This document shows positions 11,600 to 24,400 of a stretch of DNA of 64,000 nt, in pieces. Under the pieces are notes generated by a model. It was not told where the DNA came from. It was given only the letters and a program-made list of their open reading frames with translations, and ran no database searches. Source of the stretch: Balanoglossus misakiensis (Eukaryota > Hemichordata); assembly GCA_040954595.2 (NCBI GenBank), contig CM082576.2, positions 17,050,001 through 17,114,000 of the forward strand. The letters run 5' to 3'. Both the position numbers and the translations under genes were made by a program. Positions within the stretch are counted from its first letter, which is position 1; each line of letters opens with the position of its first letter.

Positions 11600-13323
11600 G
11601 GATGATTTAAATGAAATTGTCGAACTATGAAAGAGTTACTTGGGCATTGCTCATGTTGGCAGGAAAAAGGTACTAGAAATCTGACAGTAACAAATATCAG
11701 TTCCATAAAAAAACACTTTATTTTCAAAGGTTTAACCAACATTACATGTACATATGAAAAAATACTTTACAGTCGATTTTTATCCATTTCATTGTTTAAT
11801 ACAATAGAAATGAACATGAAAGTTTCTACCAACTTGCCTGATACTTTTTGAACTTTGCATAATGAATGCAAGAAATGTGAAAAGTAGGACGTCTACAAAT
11901 CAGTCTGAGCACTTAAACAGTTCAAAACTTCAACAAAAGAATCAAACAGAAGGTTCATCATATCAATGTTTCTTTCAAACACCTCAGAAATTTCTAAACA
12001 AACTTAATACAGTAAAACCTGAGAAAACTGGACACCCATGGGACTGCAAAAATTGTCCGGTTTTGAATGTGATCCCGTTTGGAGAGGGTGGGCGTGGCCA
12101 ATTTCTTTTGTTTCCAATCTAAACACTTTAGGGTTTCTGACTTCACATTCACATACAATACACGCAACTACACTGTACCGGTATACCAGTGATGACCCAA
12201 AACTCTGATGATAGAAATACAGTTTCTCCTGGATCTGAATGATCTACCGGTATGCAGGGATATTCTTACTGCCACTGAGAAATGGTACTTTCTGTCCTAG
12301 TTTCTCCTGGATCTGAATGATCTATGCAGGGATATTTTCACTGCCACTGGGAAAAGGATAGTACTTTCTGTCCTAGTGTAGTGGTGTCATCTAGTTTCTC
12401 CTGGATCTAAAAAAAGCATGAACTTTCAGAAGAGCGGTTACAGTACTATGGTATTGTCTATATGCAGATTGTAGTGGTTCCAATAGTGAGTTAGCGGTGA
12501 GATAAGTGGTGAGTTGAGTGGTAATATATTTTTCCAGGACTTTAGAGCGGAATGGCAGGTTTGAAACTGGATGGTGATGGTGCTATCATGACAGGTGACC
12601 ACATGGTCATCACCAGTTGATGCAACTTTCCTCTCTGAAGTATTCACCGCTCTGACATAAAATCTTTCTGGTGGTTTCTGCTGGTTGTTACTGTATTTCA
12701 ATATGGTGATGGTGCTACCATGACAGGTGACCACATGGTCTTCACCAGTGATTGTAAAAACCCTTCCTCTCTGAACGTAGCCTTTGCTATTTCCTTCAGC
12801 CCAGCTTCCAAATAAATTTTCAAAAGAACTGGCTGGGTATTTTTCAGTATGTTCCAGTCACCTGGCATGACAACCAACCAATCCAATTCATTACTGTATA
12901 CATATTTTAATTTTGTCAAATGATCAAATATTTTTCCATCACCCACAACTACCAAGTACTATCTGGTTGTTACTGTACATTTCACTATGGTGATGGTGCT
13001 ACCATTACAGTCGACCACATGGTCATCTCCAGTTGATGTAACTTTCCTCTCTGAAGTATTCACCGCTCTGACACAAAATCTCAGAAAACTTTCTGGTGGT
13101 TTCTTTTTTAAGTCTGATTCCGTTGAATGATTTCAAGGCATCTGATACTCGTAGGTAGTATGATCAGGAAATCTGAAATTAATTGACAAAAAAGGGTTCA
13201 GAAATACCTGACACTTTTCAATTCATGGTCAAGGGAAATTTACTTTTTTTGGCAGACCATGTTATTCACCTATAGCTGATCTAACTTAATCTAACTTTGG
13301 CTAATTAACACTGACATTGAATT
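11600..13323. repeat. Duplicated segment, copy B (uninterrupted)
   Basis: Corresponds to 2276-2853 joined to 5087-7340. It shows the arrangement without the 2.2-kb insertion and with only about two 76-bp repeat units (12220-12380). It also lacks the Mutator-like MITE. This copy is therefore the best guide to the ancestral structure of both segments. Confidence 0.8.
12698..12955 (-). pseudogene. Fragment of an uncharacterised protein family (PGDWxxLKN motif), copy B
   Basis: An 85-residue minus-strand frame almost identical to that at 6746-7000, with the same G-D-G-K, P-G-D-W-N-I-L-K-N and A-G-L-K-E-I-A blocks. Conservation of the frame in both duplicates probably reflects recent duplication rather than selection. 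Confidence 0.5.
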
Positions 13324-14460
13324 GATGGCTTTAAATAAGGCTTGGATGGGGATACCCACTTGATGCATCAAATGCAGGGAAAACAACATTGGTTTGATCA
13401 GCTCGTGACCACAGCTGGGAAATCCAGGCAGTCCTCCCCAGTGAAGCTCCAAAGAATCGAATGATGGAATAAGTTCATCCTCATATTGTATTCATGGCCA
13501 TACGTGTTCTCGGATTGTATTCAACCACGTCTTATGATTGTCTTTCACATTTGAATTGATGTTTTCCAATTTACGATACAACTGTGATGGAGTTTGATCT
13601 TCAAATGCTGACAAATGTTTCTTGAAATATACACTCCCAACAAGTCTAATGAATGCCAGTAAACCTTTGTGAAACTCATCAGTTGAGGTGTCTTCAAGGC
13701 TACCTTGGCATATTGTGCCACTTGTGATAAATTCAGCATATTGATAAAATGTGCTATAGAAAGACCCTTTGCCGGCAAAAAAATGACACAAAATCACGTA
13801 CATATGAATAGTATCTGCATTATTTTGCCAATCAGATTAAGTGGTGTGTGCTGCAAGTCAGGGTCACAATTTAAGGCCAATTTTCATTCTAACATATCAA
13901 GGTACTTGAGATTTGCTGGATCATTATCAAGTTGAACATATATGTGTTTGTTTATGCATATAATAGTGGCAATAATACATGATATGTATCAGTATCAGGT
14001 GAAATAAGATGACACCATTCTCGTGTTTAGAACGCAGGGCATGTTGAATACATCTACTGTCTGCTTCTTCATTGCAGCTTTTGGGGATCCATTCGCCTAC
14101 AACAGAATGAGTCACAAACATAGCAGAATCTTAATTTGCCCCATCAAATCCATCTTGCAGTAACAAAGCACTGATTCCCCCTGTAAAATAGGGGCAACTA
14201 GTTTCAAACTCTCATATCAGACAGAAAATTCGCCAATTTCCGTTTGTTTGGTCTACTACCAATGAAAACCTGCCAATTATGGAAGAGGGGTATCTCTTGA
14301 AATAATGTCAATCTCATCAACTTTGTCAACATTTTTGTCACGTCTCTGTCTTTCATTATGTCCATGGGACTTGTACCGCCCATTCGTTGAGGATCATCGA
14401 AGATCAAATGCACTTTAAGGGATAAGGGTTGAGAATCAACGCTCAGAGTCAAGTTCTGAT
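13270..14460 (-). pseudogene. Decayed ORF of an uncharacterised, probably mobile, family (EEADSR motif)
   Basis: Several short minus-strand frames follow one another in protein order: 14452-14204 (ends F-I-G-S-R-P-N-K-R-K-L-A-N-F-L-S-D), 14121-13927 (I-P-K-S-C-N-E-E-A-D-S-R-C-I-Q-H-A-L) and 13803-13492 (L-L-A-F-I-R-L-V-G-S-V-Y-F-K-K-H). The H/N-E-E-A-D-T/S-R block is a hallmark, to my recollection, of a large uncharacterised family in invertebrate genomes. Stops and frameshifts separate the parts, so it is not functional. It may belong with the PGDW fragment downstream at 12698-12955. Confidence 0.45.
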
Positions 14461-15326
14461 TTGAAAAATATGATGTTTACCGCACATTGAAAAAGACGAC
14501 GGTATTCACTGTTTAGCTAGAAGGAATAAGAACCAATTGATAGGATGAAATCAGAGATCGCATGTTGACATCCTTAATCACACGTGTCAACATAATCCAT
14601 CTCTTCAGATGAAATCTGTAAGACAAAATAGATTTATAGGAATTACATGAGGAATGCTGTAAGTCAAATTAGTTTAGATCCAGCAAGAATCAAATGGTGA
14701 GACAATTAAGGGCAAGTAATTTTCTGTGGTGAGGTGTTATTTTGTACAAGTGGTTATAGCTTCAGGGCTCCCGTTTGATATTTAATTTTTTACGTGCAGT
14801 GCACTCAAGGAGCTAAAATAATTTGCGTGAAATTGTATTGGAATTACGTGCAACAAACTAACAATAGACAACAGCTTTCCGGTAATTAACAACTTTTAAT
14901 GGGCTATTGCTTCGTCTACTCTGTCTCAACACTGCCAATGCAACGATACATAAACATGAAAGAGATCGTGCATTAGTTTCTTCCCTCCCCCCTCCCCAAC
15001 TTACACATTAGTCCACACAAGTAGCGAATCCTGAATCCTTGTGTTGTCGCAGAGAAAAACGATCAGGACACTCAAATTCTTTTGTTACATTACATGTCTA
15101 ATGGTGTCTACGTGAATATTTACATAAATTATAGAGCTGACACGTGCCCACTGTAAAGCAAACTTTACAGGATATACAGAAAAATTGAACAATTGACATT
15201 CACATGGGAGCAAAGCAAGATTCCCAAATGTTTTGTATTGAAGTCACTAATACAAGAATTAGAAGCAGCCTAGCCGAAGACACGCTGAGTTCAGTCTGTA
15301 GCCTGTGACGATCCTTGACCTCGAGT
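14461..15326. other. No recognisable feature
   Basis: Mixed AT-rich sequence with no convincing gene. No terminal repeats or LINE tail were seen. Confidence 0.5.
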
Positions 15327-15780
15327 TCAAGGCTTCTGCCTTTGTTTCTGGGCTAGGAAAAATTCTCTTGCTCGACGGAAGTCAAAAACGGCCATATCTG
15401 GTCCCTCTATTGAAACACGCATCAGAGTTTCAAGTCGTGCCTCCCTATGCAGCTCCGGAATTTTGACTTTATTCTGTTCTGGCACAAGAAACCCCGTTCA
15501 CATTCCACGCTTGTTATCGGTATGCAAATAAAAACTTCCACGAGTGATGCGAAGTCGGGAAATGCCGCTGTGTGATTCACGATTAACTCTTCACAGAAAT
15601 TAGGTAGCTTTAGTTGACGATACCTGTTTACGAGACATTTGAACTGCGAGAAATCCGCTCGTAGCAGTGCCACATCGAATAGCCCATTATCGTGTCCGAA
15701 ATGGTTGACGATCGTCTCCAGTGCAGCGGTACCATGATTTGCGATTTCCCGTTGCGCAGCTGGTAGGCGTTGGGGTTAAA
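15327..15780 (-). pseudogene. hAT transposase C-terminal remnant
   Basis: The minus-strand frame 15673-15422 contains S-V-E-C-E-R-G-F-L-C-Q-N-R-I-K-S-K-F-R-S, the canonical hAT dimerisation motif (normally S-x-x-x-E-R-x-F-S). A one-base shift near 15430 moves the expected tail, L-M-R-V-S-I-E-G-P and A-R-E-F-F, into another frame that runs to a stop at 15327. Sequence before 15673 is degenerate. It is a distinct hAT subfamily from the copies at 1-1 kb and 9.5 kb. Confidence 0.8.
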
Positions 15781-15839
15781 TACGATGTCAAATGAGGACA
15801 ACATATCAAGCGCATCAGTTGGAAATAGCGTATTTTAAA

Positions 15840-16880
15840 TTATCGAGCAGTTAATTGGTTTATGAAACCAGTGACAGCATTAGCTACTTGGGTTTGTCGT
15901 GCATCGTGAGAATTCAGCAGCTCCACATCGCGAAAACGTGCCCGTTCCCCATCTATACGCTGGATGTTCATCTTGAAATCGGTTACGCGAACAAGAAGAT
16001 TGTTATTGTCACGAAGCGCTGCCAAACTATCGATAGTAGATAGAACCATCATTCGTGGAACAGAAAGGTCCAAGTTTTGAGTCTGGTTGAAATGGTGGCT
16101 GCAGTTGATGTGGTTGAAATGGCGGCTGCAGTTGATGTGGTTGGTATTCCTGCTCCTGTTTCTGATGTTGATGTTGTTGTTGATGATGATGAAGAGTTTG
16201 TGCATAATTTGTGGACATAATAATGGATGCATTTGGTGGATAATGAAGATTGTTTGGTTTTTATTTTTCTGCCTTTGCAGTCCCGGTTGAAACACTGGAA
16301 TCTCTTTTTCTTTAGAGATACATGGCAGTATCCAAGTGTGGTTGTGGCTGTTGCCGGCCCATAGACAACAAATGTTTCGTCAGTAACCTGCACAGTCGCA
16401 GGGTTTCGTCCCAGGGATTCAACAATGGAGTTCAATTCAGTTTGAATGTTAATTTTCACCGCATGGGAATGACTCAACTTCTTCTCTTCTGATCCACGCC
16501 TCCAATGGTGGCTTTGTTTGCCCTTCTTCTGACTCTCTGACTAAGTCGATGTGTTGGCATGTAAATGTTGTCAGATGAATTTGTGACGTGGCAAAAACAT
16601 TCCGCTTGTTCTTGCAAACCTGGTGCAAGCAAATTGCACCTTGGTCTGTTACCTGTACCAAATTCTAATAATTCAGTCCAGTTGGTGTTGTCTTGACAGA
16701 AAAATACCATTGGTTACTTTCACGACAGCAGGGATGATCAATTTCCTTTTCTTTGCAAAGTTGCCACCAAGAGCTGCACCACACTTACATCTTTCAGGCT
16801 TGTACCTATTGAAATACCTTTCATCACAGCTGTTGCAACATGCGGTTCCTCTCTTTGTGGCCTAGAATTGGTTTTCACAA
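15840..16880 (-). pseudogene. Cys-rich coding remnant of an uncharacterised family
   Basis: Minus-strand frames: R-Y-K-P-E-R-C-K-C-G-A-A-L-G-G-N-F near 16800; Q-V-T-D-Q-G-A-I-C-L-H-Q-V-C then F-T-C-Q-H-I-D-L-V near 16650-16540; T-D-E-T-F-V-V-Y-G-P-A-T, and Q-C-F-N-R-D-C-K-G near 16380-16290. The CxC, CxxxxC and C...CxH pairs look like zinc-binding sites. At least two frame changes occur. A low-complexity His/Gln or Ser/Thr stretch follows (16220-16090), then a helical segment ending at 15840. The order recalls N-terminal parts of large uncharacterised invertebrate proteins; identity is uncertain. Confidence 0.4.
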
Positions 16881-16950
16881 TGTTACATGTACTCTTAAAA
16901 TGAGAGTGCAATAATAAATATAATAGTGTAAAATGACAGTTAGGTGTCAC

Positions 16951-17737
16951 AAAGATTTGAAAGAAGTAAAATGAAGTTATGTAAAAACATTGTTACCAAA
17001 AAACATTAAAATAAATTCATAAATCTCCAAGCAACTGGATTCCAGTCTAGGCACACGGGGCTGCAAACATGAAAGTTATAAATGGCGAAGTTCTGATCTG
17101 CATTTTCCCCAATTAACAATACTTGCTAGAATAAGGACTAGAAATTCCCAATCCAATTTGTTTCATCAGTTAATGATACACTTGTAATAGTTGTGGGAAG
17201 AAGTGGGTAGAGATACAAAAATGATCAGTCCTCTGTTATCTTTCTAAACCTGTAAGTTGCTTGCATATACCAACACAAGATGCATATTCCTATGAATGAG
17301 ATTATAATCTTTGCTAAGCACTGATGAAGTATATTTTTCTTCAATGATATGTTTTACTGGACAAAAAGGATATACAAACTTGCGATACTTAAAATTAAAA
17401 ACCATGGTACAGGTAAGACACAAGTTAGTGCAGCAACAGCTGTGTCATAGACGAGGATGTAACTCATGATAAACTTGAACATGAATTTTCTGTGAAACTA
17501 AGACTTTAAAGAAAAGGTAACAGAAATTTTCACTACAATTCAAAAAGATATATGGTAGCTATGCATATGTTCCACAAGTTCCAATGTACTTTTATTTATC
17601 TTGAACATGAATAAGCAAAATCAATTTGTTAACTTTTAAAAGGACACTTATGATTGGTCTATACTCCTGGGAACAATTCTCTCCTTATTAATTACAGGCA
17701 GGTTCAGACAGTCAAATGCATTAAAGCCAACTATCAT
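16951..17737. other. No recognisable feature
   Basis: AT-rich intergenic or intronic sequence. No frame, repeat or TIR was recognised. Confidence 0.5.
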
Positions 17738-18000
17738 TTAGACACTGTACAACTCTTTTAGCTGATCCTGAACATTGTACTTGAGATGGTTTTGTTTAGT
17801 GAATTTAAATCCTGTCAAAAGAATATTCTCTTTTGGGACTTTTTCTAGACATGGCTCAGAGTAGACCGCCTTCCAACACGTTTTGATAGTGGTTTCCACT
17901 TGGTGGTCCAACCTCCATACCACCAATGCAGTGTGACTGACAAGTCTTCAATAGCTGTTATCTCTCCTATTAAAGGGACCTCTTTCCAGTGTTGTAGAGT
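17738..18000 (-). CDS. Possible small coding exon, unidentified
   Basis: The minus-strand frame ending at 17738 contains E-K-V-P-K-E-N-I-L-L-T-G-F-K-F-T-K-Q-N-H-L. It may begin further upstream, around T-L-H-W-W-Y-G-G-W, with one frame change. It looks protein-like, but I cannot name it or define its splice sites. It could be a decayed transposon ORF. Confidence 0.25.
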
Positions 18001-18209
18001 AGCAGCTGCCAACTGTCTACAACATAGGTAGTATCCTCTTCTTCTGTCCTATCAGTTTGTACAGGGGATGGACGTGGGCGTGACCCTGTATAAACCTGAA
18101 ATGCCAGAAAGGTAATTTAATTACATTCAAGTCTAACATTATTACTGAATTTTCAAATACACAATTTTAAAGTTAAAAACAACCTGAAACAACTTAATAT
18201 ATAGGTTAT

Positions 18210-19135
18210 CCATCGCTTAGTCCCATGGCAGCTCAGCGATGCCTGCAAGGATTTCGGCCTGACGATCAGCCTGAAGAAGACAGAAGTGATGGCACAGGAT
18301 GTGGACTCCCCACCCAACATCAAAATCTCCAACCACCAGCTGGAAGTGGTGGACAAATTTGTCTACCTGGGCTCAACAGTCTCCAACTCCCTCTCTCTCG
18401 ACGAGGAGTTAAACAAGCGAATCGGCAAGGCAGCCACCACCATGTCCAGGCTGGCAAAGAGGGTGTGGAACAACAAAAAGCTGACGGAGCACACGAAGAC
18501 CCAAGTCTACAGAGCCTGTGTCCTGAGCACACTCCTGTATGGCAGCGAGTCCTGGACACTGTATGCCAAGGAGGAACACAAGCTGAATGCCTTCCACATG
18601 CATTGCCTCCGCCGAATCCTCAACATTACCTGGCAGGACAAGGTGCCAAACACCCAGGTCCTGGAGAGAGCAGTGTCACCCAGCATTTACGCCATCCTGA
18701 AACAAAGACGCTTGTGCTGGCTCGGACATGTCATCCGTATGGAAGATGGCCGAATCCCAAAGGATCTTCTCTACGGAGAATTGGCTGAAGGATCGCGAGC
18801 AGCAGGGAGACCACATCTGCGGTACAAGGATGTCTGCAAAAGAGACCTGAAGGCTGTGAACATCGACCTGAGTACTTGGGAAGAGACTGCCATGAAGCGT
18901 GACACCTGGAGACTGACTGTCAAAGAATGGCTCAAAAAGCTGGAAGACACTCTCGCACAGAGGGCGAAAGACAAACGCCTCAGGCGAAAGATGCAGAGCG
19001 CAACTGAAACTGCTGCATCAGAGTTCTTGTGCTCCAACTGCAGGAAGGATTGTCATTCCCGTATTGGTCTGACAAGCCACTCACGAAGCTGTTTCAAGCC
19101 ATAGTCTCTCGAGACTGAAGGTTGCCTGATTTGAA
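18210..19135 (+). mobile_element. 5'-truncated LINE with open RT C-terminal frame
   Basis: One uninterrupted plus-strand frame (about 18229-19104) encodes the last ~290 residues of a non-LTR reverse transcriptase. Blocks include F-V-Y-L-G-S-T-V-S, C-V-L-S-T-L-L-Y-G-S-E-S-W-T, R-R-L-C-W-L-G-H-V-I-R-M, and G-R-P-H-L-R-Y-K-D-V-C-K-R-D. It ends with a finger-like C-S-N-C-R-K-D-C-H...H-S-R-S-C. The element stops just after the TAG with the short 3' tail CTCGAGACTGAAGGTTGCC. The catalytic palm is missing, so it is dead on arrival, but the frame is unbroken, implying a recent insertion. Confidence 0.85.
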
Positions 19136-19442
19136 CCATCCAAACGAAGTGTTCTTCGGTGAAGATTTAGGAGATCATCAGATAGTGGAGGTCTAGGCAG
19201 GTTTTGCACATTTCTTCTTAACTTTTTATCTATTATTTCTCGCAATGGCCATTCAGTTGGTTGTACAGCCAAATATTCTGGCAAGCGTGAAGTGAGAAAG
19301 TGTTCCCACCAATTCTTGTGTTCTTCAGTGACAACTCTAACAGCACTGCTATTGAGGAGCTTTGGAATGTCTTGCAGTATTCTGTCTACATTCATTTTGT
19401 CACCAGATGGTGCTACCATGCCAGGAGTTCCTGTTGGCTTTG
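19136..19442 (-). CDS. Possible exon of an unidentified gene
   Basis: A minus-strand open frame starts after a poly-pyrimidine tract and ACAG acceptor at about 19443. It encodes a P-T-G-T-P-G-M-V-A-P-S-G-D start, then N-W-W-E-H-F-L and P-R-P-P-L-S-D-D-L-L-N-L-H. The last codons run into the LINE 3' end at 19135, which may have truncated the exon. No domain was recognised. Confidence 0.3.
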
Positions 19443-19562
19443 ACTGTAAAAAAAAAAGATGAAAGCTTCAGTTACAACCATACTGTAATTCTGAAATTCT
19501 CTGACCATTATGCGATAATTGGTCACTAGTGTTATTCAAAACTTCTGATGCCACATAAGTAA

Positions 19563-20040
19563 TTACAAAGTGCTTTGAAAGAAGGAAATCTGCCCAAACA
19601 TATCAAGAGGTAACAAAAATGGTATCTTTCTATCTTCAAGTATCTTGACGATTTCTCCACACAGGCCTTGACCAGTGCCATCTTCATACTCAACGTCCTG
19701 AAGGAAAACACTCTTTGCCTCTCCGGAATTTGTTTTTATAACACATGCATTTACAGTCATCCTTTGAGAATTTGCAATTTATCTGTGCTTTCATTGCATA
19801 ATATGGAAATGAACGGTGACTCAGCTATCTGCGAATTTACCTCATCATCAATGGTAGCACTTATTGCTTCAAGTAGTTCATTGGCTGAAAAGTAGGAACT
19901 ATACTTGACTCTCTGTTGGGTACCTAATGTCAAATGCTGCAATCCGGGTACTTCAAGTTCTCTCATCAAATTCAGTTGACTCTCATATTTACTCAAAGGG
20001 AGGTTCTCACTGGCAAGCCAGTACACAACTTTCAGAGATT
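19563..20040 (-). pseudogene. hAT transposase fragment (ZNF862-like, N-terminal half of core)
   Basis: Frame 20026-19757 reads V-Y-W-L-A-S-E-N-L-P-L-S-K-Y-E-S, then L-L-E-A-I-S-A-T-I-D and S-I-L-C-N-E-S-T-D; the last block contains the first catalytic Asp region of hAT transposases. A frameshift near 19758 leads into 19760-19563, with F-L-Q-D-V-E-Y-E-D-G-T-G and I-V-K-I-L-E-D. The rest of the core is absent. The fragment's orientation matches the C-terminal remnants at 15.3 and 9.5 kb, but the subfamilies differ. Confidence 0.7.
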
Positions 20041-20652
20041 TGATGATTTTCTAATTCTCTTGGACCCCACGCTTGCCTGGCCGTCTTCTCCAGCACTCTC
20101 TTCGGAGCTGTGGTAGTCGATGGATGACATAACCTTTTCTACTTTCGTCACTGTACTAGGACTCCAATCTATTTTTTGCATGGCTTCCATCCTTCTTGCT
20201 TGCTTCTATAAAAATACACGATACAGGGAAAAAATTACTATTAATGACACACAATCAGCTGAACAACTAGAGAAATAATACGTCAACAAAGATTTCATTC
20301 TTTTTGTTTGGATATGTTTTGAAATGTCTAGCCAATTTGTGGATCATTCTGAGGTGCAATGAAAAACCAACAAGCATGAATATTACAAAACAAATTGTCT
20401 TGTAATGAAGGGAAACAAATATTTTTTTAAAGTAATAGTGACACATACTCTCTCTTTTCTTGTTCTGCTTTTAGTCCTCCTTCTGTGGGCTTCCAATTTT
20501 CCACCGGTCCGCCGGGTGTTGTCAATCCCGCAGACTTTTGAAATATCTCTTGCAGGCTTCTATGATATGAAAGGGAGACAATGTTATCGTATCAATCATA
20601 AGCAATTCAAACGTGTTAAATTGTTATTGTTGTACCCTATTGCAGAAGCATA

Positions 20653-21486
20653 AAGATGGTGACAGTCTTACAAAATAGTATTACATGTACAATTTTTTGG
20701 CAAAGGGGGGGGGGGCGGCAGTTGTCGGGGAAGGGGGATTGTCCTATGGGGCAGTTGCCGGGGGGGGGGGGGCAGTTGTCCTGATACTGACGCGATTTGT
20801 AGTTGTGTTGACACGTACACATAGCACAATACAATGATTGACAGGCACAATGGATTGGTAAAATCTGATTGGTAGAAAAGACACAAAGTCTTTACTTTAT
20901 GAATGAAAAATGTTCCATTATTTGCATATCTCGTGAGAGTCACAGATCTTTGCGCTGCGGAAAGAACGTAATCCCACTAAATAAAAAGTTAGGCCGCTCG
21001 TGGTTTTCGTGGAGTCGTACAACTTCTCACCTAAGGCTCGAAGTTGCAGGGCTCCACAAAAACAACTCATATACGATGACGACAAAAGAAGAAAAATTTC
21101 ATGGGATTATATTATATAAATATCCATTATTTCTTAGATCAGCTGTGCTTCAAAATGCATTTAATAGTAATGTAATAAGCATGTCTACTGGTATATCTGT
21201 TACAAGTCTCGTATCAAAAGCACCAAATTCTAAGCTGCTCAATTGTAATTAAGATCTGAACTATTTATGATTAAAGGTATACGGTCACCTATGCAAATAT
21301 AGCGACAATGACCTTGTCAAATGCGAAAAAAATAGCGCCACCACATGTTCTTTAGGACACTCAAATACGCCATTTTTGACATATATGGATGTATGTAAAT
21401 TGGTGGTGACTGTAGTGTATAACTTTAATACAATCAGTAATCCCACCATTTCCAAGATCAGATGTTGTATGGGCATATCAAACTCA
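20653..21486. repeat. Dispersed repeat R, copy 2 (first part)
   Basis: Matches 10668-11480. It shares the hairpin (about 20997-21070, apex CTCACCTAAGGCTCG) and several G-runs (20705-20713, 20760-20771). It is interrupted at 21486/24697 by a LINE and resumes at 24697-24768, up to the hairpin of YR element 1. Confidence 0.75.
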
Positions 21487-24400
21487 ATCAATCAATCAAT
21501 CAATCAAATTTATTTCACTTTCAATTTTTTTTACATCGAATGGTGAAAAAATGTACTATTTAAGTGAAAAAAGGAGGTAGGAAAAATAGTGCATTCGCAG
21601 TTAGTCAAGTCCACCCCCTCATGGTGAACAGTAGAACACTTGGTTAGTAATACATACAGAAAATAAAAGTCAAACTCTACTTTTCCTAACAAGGATTTCA
21701 TCTGTTTCTTAAATGAAAATTTTGACCTTGTTGAGCGCATATTTTCAGAAAGTTTATTCCAAACCTTTGCTGCAGTGTACTTTATGGAATGTTGGCCAGC
21801 ATTACTGTTAATTTTGGAATAAAAAGATCGCCTATATCTTTTGATCTGGTATGATAAGAGTGTTGAATAGGAACGAAATACTCTGAAAATCCTGGTGGAA
21901 GCTTGCCATTAAGAGCATCATGAACAAACGAGGACAGTTGAAGATCACGTTGCTTGTATACATTCAAAATATGTAACTCATTAAACAATGGTGAAGTGTG
22001 TGCAAGACGGTCAGATCCCGCCAATACACGTACAATTCTTTTCTGTGTGAGAAGTATTGGCCTCAAAAAAGATAAATAAGTATTTCCCCAAGTTTCTATA
22101 GCATAGGAAATGTGTGGAAGGATAAAACAATTGTACAAAAGTATAAGAATATGTCGTGGGACAACATCCTTTATCCTATAAAGAATACCAGTCTTCATAC
22201 TAATCGTTCTGTTTACATTTCTAATGTGATGTTTCCATGTTAACTTATTGTCTATTTCTACACCGATATACTTAGTTGTTTGTACTTCGTCTATTGTTAC
22301 CCCTTTAACATCAATTTCTCCTGTTGTCTCTACTGACACGTTCTTACCTCTAAAACTAACATATTCAGTTTTCTTTGAGTGTAGAGTTAATTTGTTGGCA
22401 TCACACCAGTTTATAACATTTTTCAATTGTGAATTTACTTCTGAAAGATCTATTATATTTCTTGAATTAAATGTATGAAATAGACTGGTATCGTCTGCAA
22501 ATAGACGAGTGTCAAAATACCTTGCTGCCCCTGCTATATCATTTACATAGATGAGAAAAAGTGTTGGACCCAGCACAGGACCTTGTGGAACTCCACAGGA
22601 TATTTGTAATTCATCTGATCGTACCCCATTTACATTTACATGTTGCCTTCTGTTGGCCAAATAACTTCTAAAAAGATTTTTAGGGAGTCCCCTAACACGT
22701 AATTGTCCAGTTTGTCTATCAAAATGTCATGATTCACGGTGTCAAATGCTTTCTTCAAGTCAAGAAATATCCTGATGACCTTATTTGCAATATCAATTTC
22801 GTCCAGAATTTTCTGTGCTAGTTCCACAAGTGCCAACTTAGTACTATAATTCTCTCTGAAGCCATACTGGTAAGGGTACAGTAAATCAAATTTGTTAAAA
22901 TAGGAAATAATTTGCTTATTAATAAGTTTTTCAAAAATTTTACTAATTTGTGGCAATACAGACACTGGTCTATAATTACCTGGATCAGTCGTATCTCCTT
23001 TTTTGAAGATAGGAGTCACTTTTGCTATTTTTAAGGAATCTCGGAAAATTCCAGTTGTGAATGTTAAATTGATAATATAACTAAGAGGCTTAGAAATATA
23101 TAATGCTGCATAGATTAACAATTTTGGGCTAATGTAGTCATAACCCACTGCCTTCCGCTTATCTAATGCTTGAAGTAATTTAAAAACTTCTTGTTCAGAG
23201 GTTCCTTGAAGAAAAAAAGAAAGCAATGTACAATGTGATAAGTATGACAAGTAACATCTGTTTGAATGAGTTGTACTACTAGCAAGAGCCTCTCCAATTT
23301 GGACAAAAAACTCATTAAACCCATTGACAATGTCACACTGGGTGATCAGGGTAGTCTGCGGACCAGCTGAAGACATTTGTAAACTACTTGGTAGATTTAC
23401 ATGTTTACCACCACCCCTCAGAATATCATTAATAATTTTCCATGTCTTACTAGTATCTGCTTGATAGTATGTAAATTGGTCAGAATAATAATTTTGCTTA
23501 GCCTTTTTCAGAATATTTGTAAGCATGTTCCGGTAGCATTTGTATTTTGTAAAGACGTCTGGCCGATAATTAGTTTTTAAGACATTTGAGTAGAGCTTGT
23601 GTTTCTGGTCAATTGATTTTTACATTCCAGCAGTTATCCACGGTTTCCGTATTTTTCTTTTTGAACTAAGCTTTTTAGAAAGCAGTGGAGCATGCTTATT
23701 ACAAATATTCGAGAAAATGTTTAAAAATGAGTCATATGCTGTATTAGCATCAGTACTCTCATACACAGCTGCCCAATTGACACTACTTAACTCATCTTGA
23801 AATAAACCTATATTAAAATTACAGTAGTCCCTAAAGGTAACACTCTTTGGTTTTTGGAAATAAATACGAAGATCCTCAAAGATGGCAAATATAGGCAAAT
23901 GGTCAGCAAGATGAACATCAATAGTTCCACAATTAACAAAATGACTATGTATATTTGTATAAATATGATCAATAACCGTTCTTGAATGATCTGATATACG
24001 TGTTGGCACAGTGATCATTTGAGTTAGGTTAAAAGAAGACATACTATTATTGAGATCAACCGTTTCATATGCATTTAAATCATACGCATTTACATTAAAG
24101 TCACCCACAAGTATGCACTGCATCTTCTTGCGGTCAATATCAGTCAATACAGATTCAAGACTTTCAAGGAATTCATCTATATTAGTGTTTGGTTTCCTAT
24201 ACACTACCCCAAGAATGAGTGATTTCTTCTTTGGCAAGTCAAATTTGAGCCAGATAGATTCAGAATGATTTACAGTCGCTTCAATGGAGGTATAATTCAA
24301 AGATGAGTCTATATATGCCCCAACTCCCCCACCCTGCTGGTCAGTACGACATTTTGTTTCCAAATGATAGCCTTCTAAACAATAAAGCTCTTTATTTTGA

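Noticed and set aside
18225-18788. 187-codon frame overlapping the LINE RT
   Set aside because: It is a shifted-frame shadow of the RT coding sequence, rich in Gln/Pro/Gly without domains.
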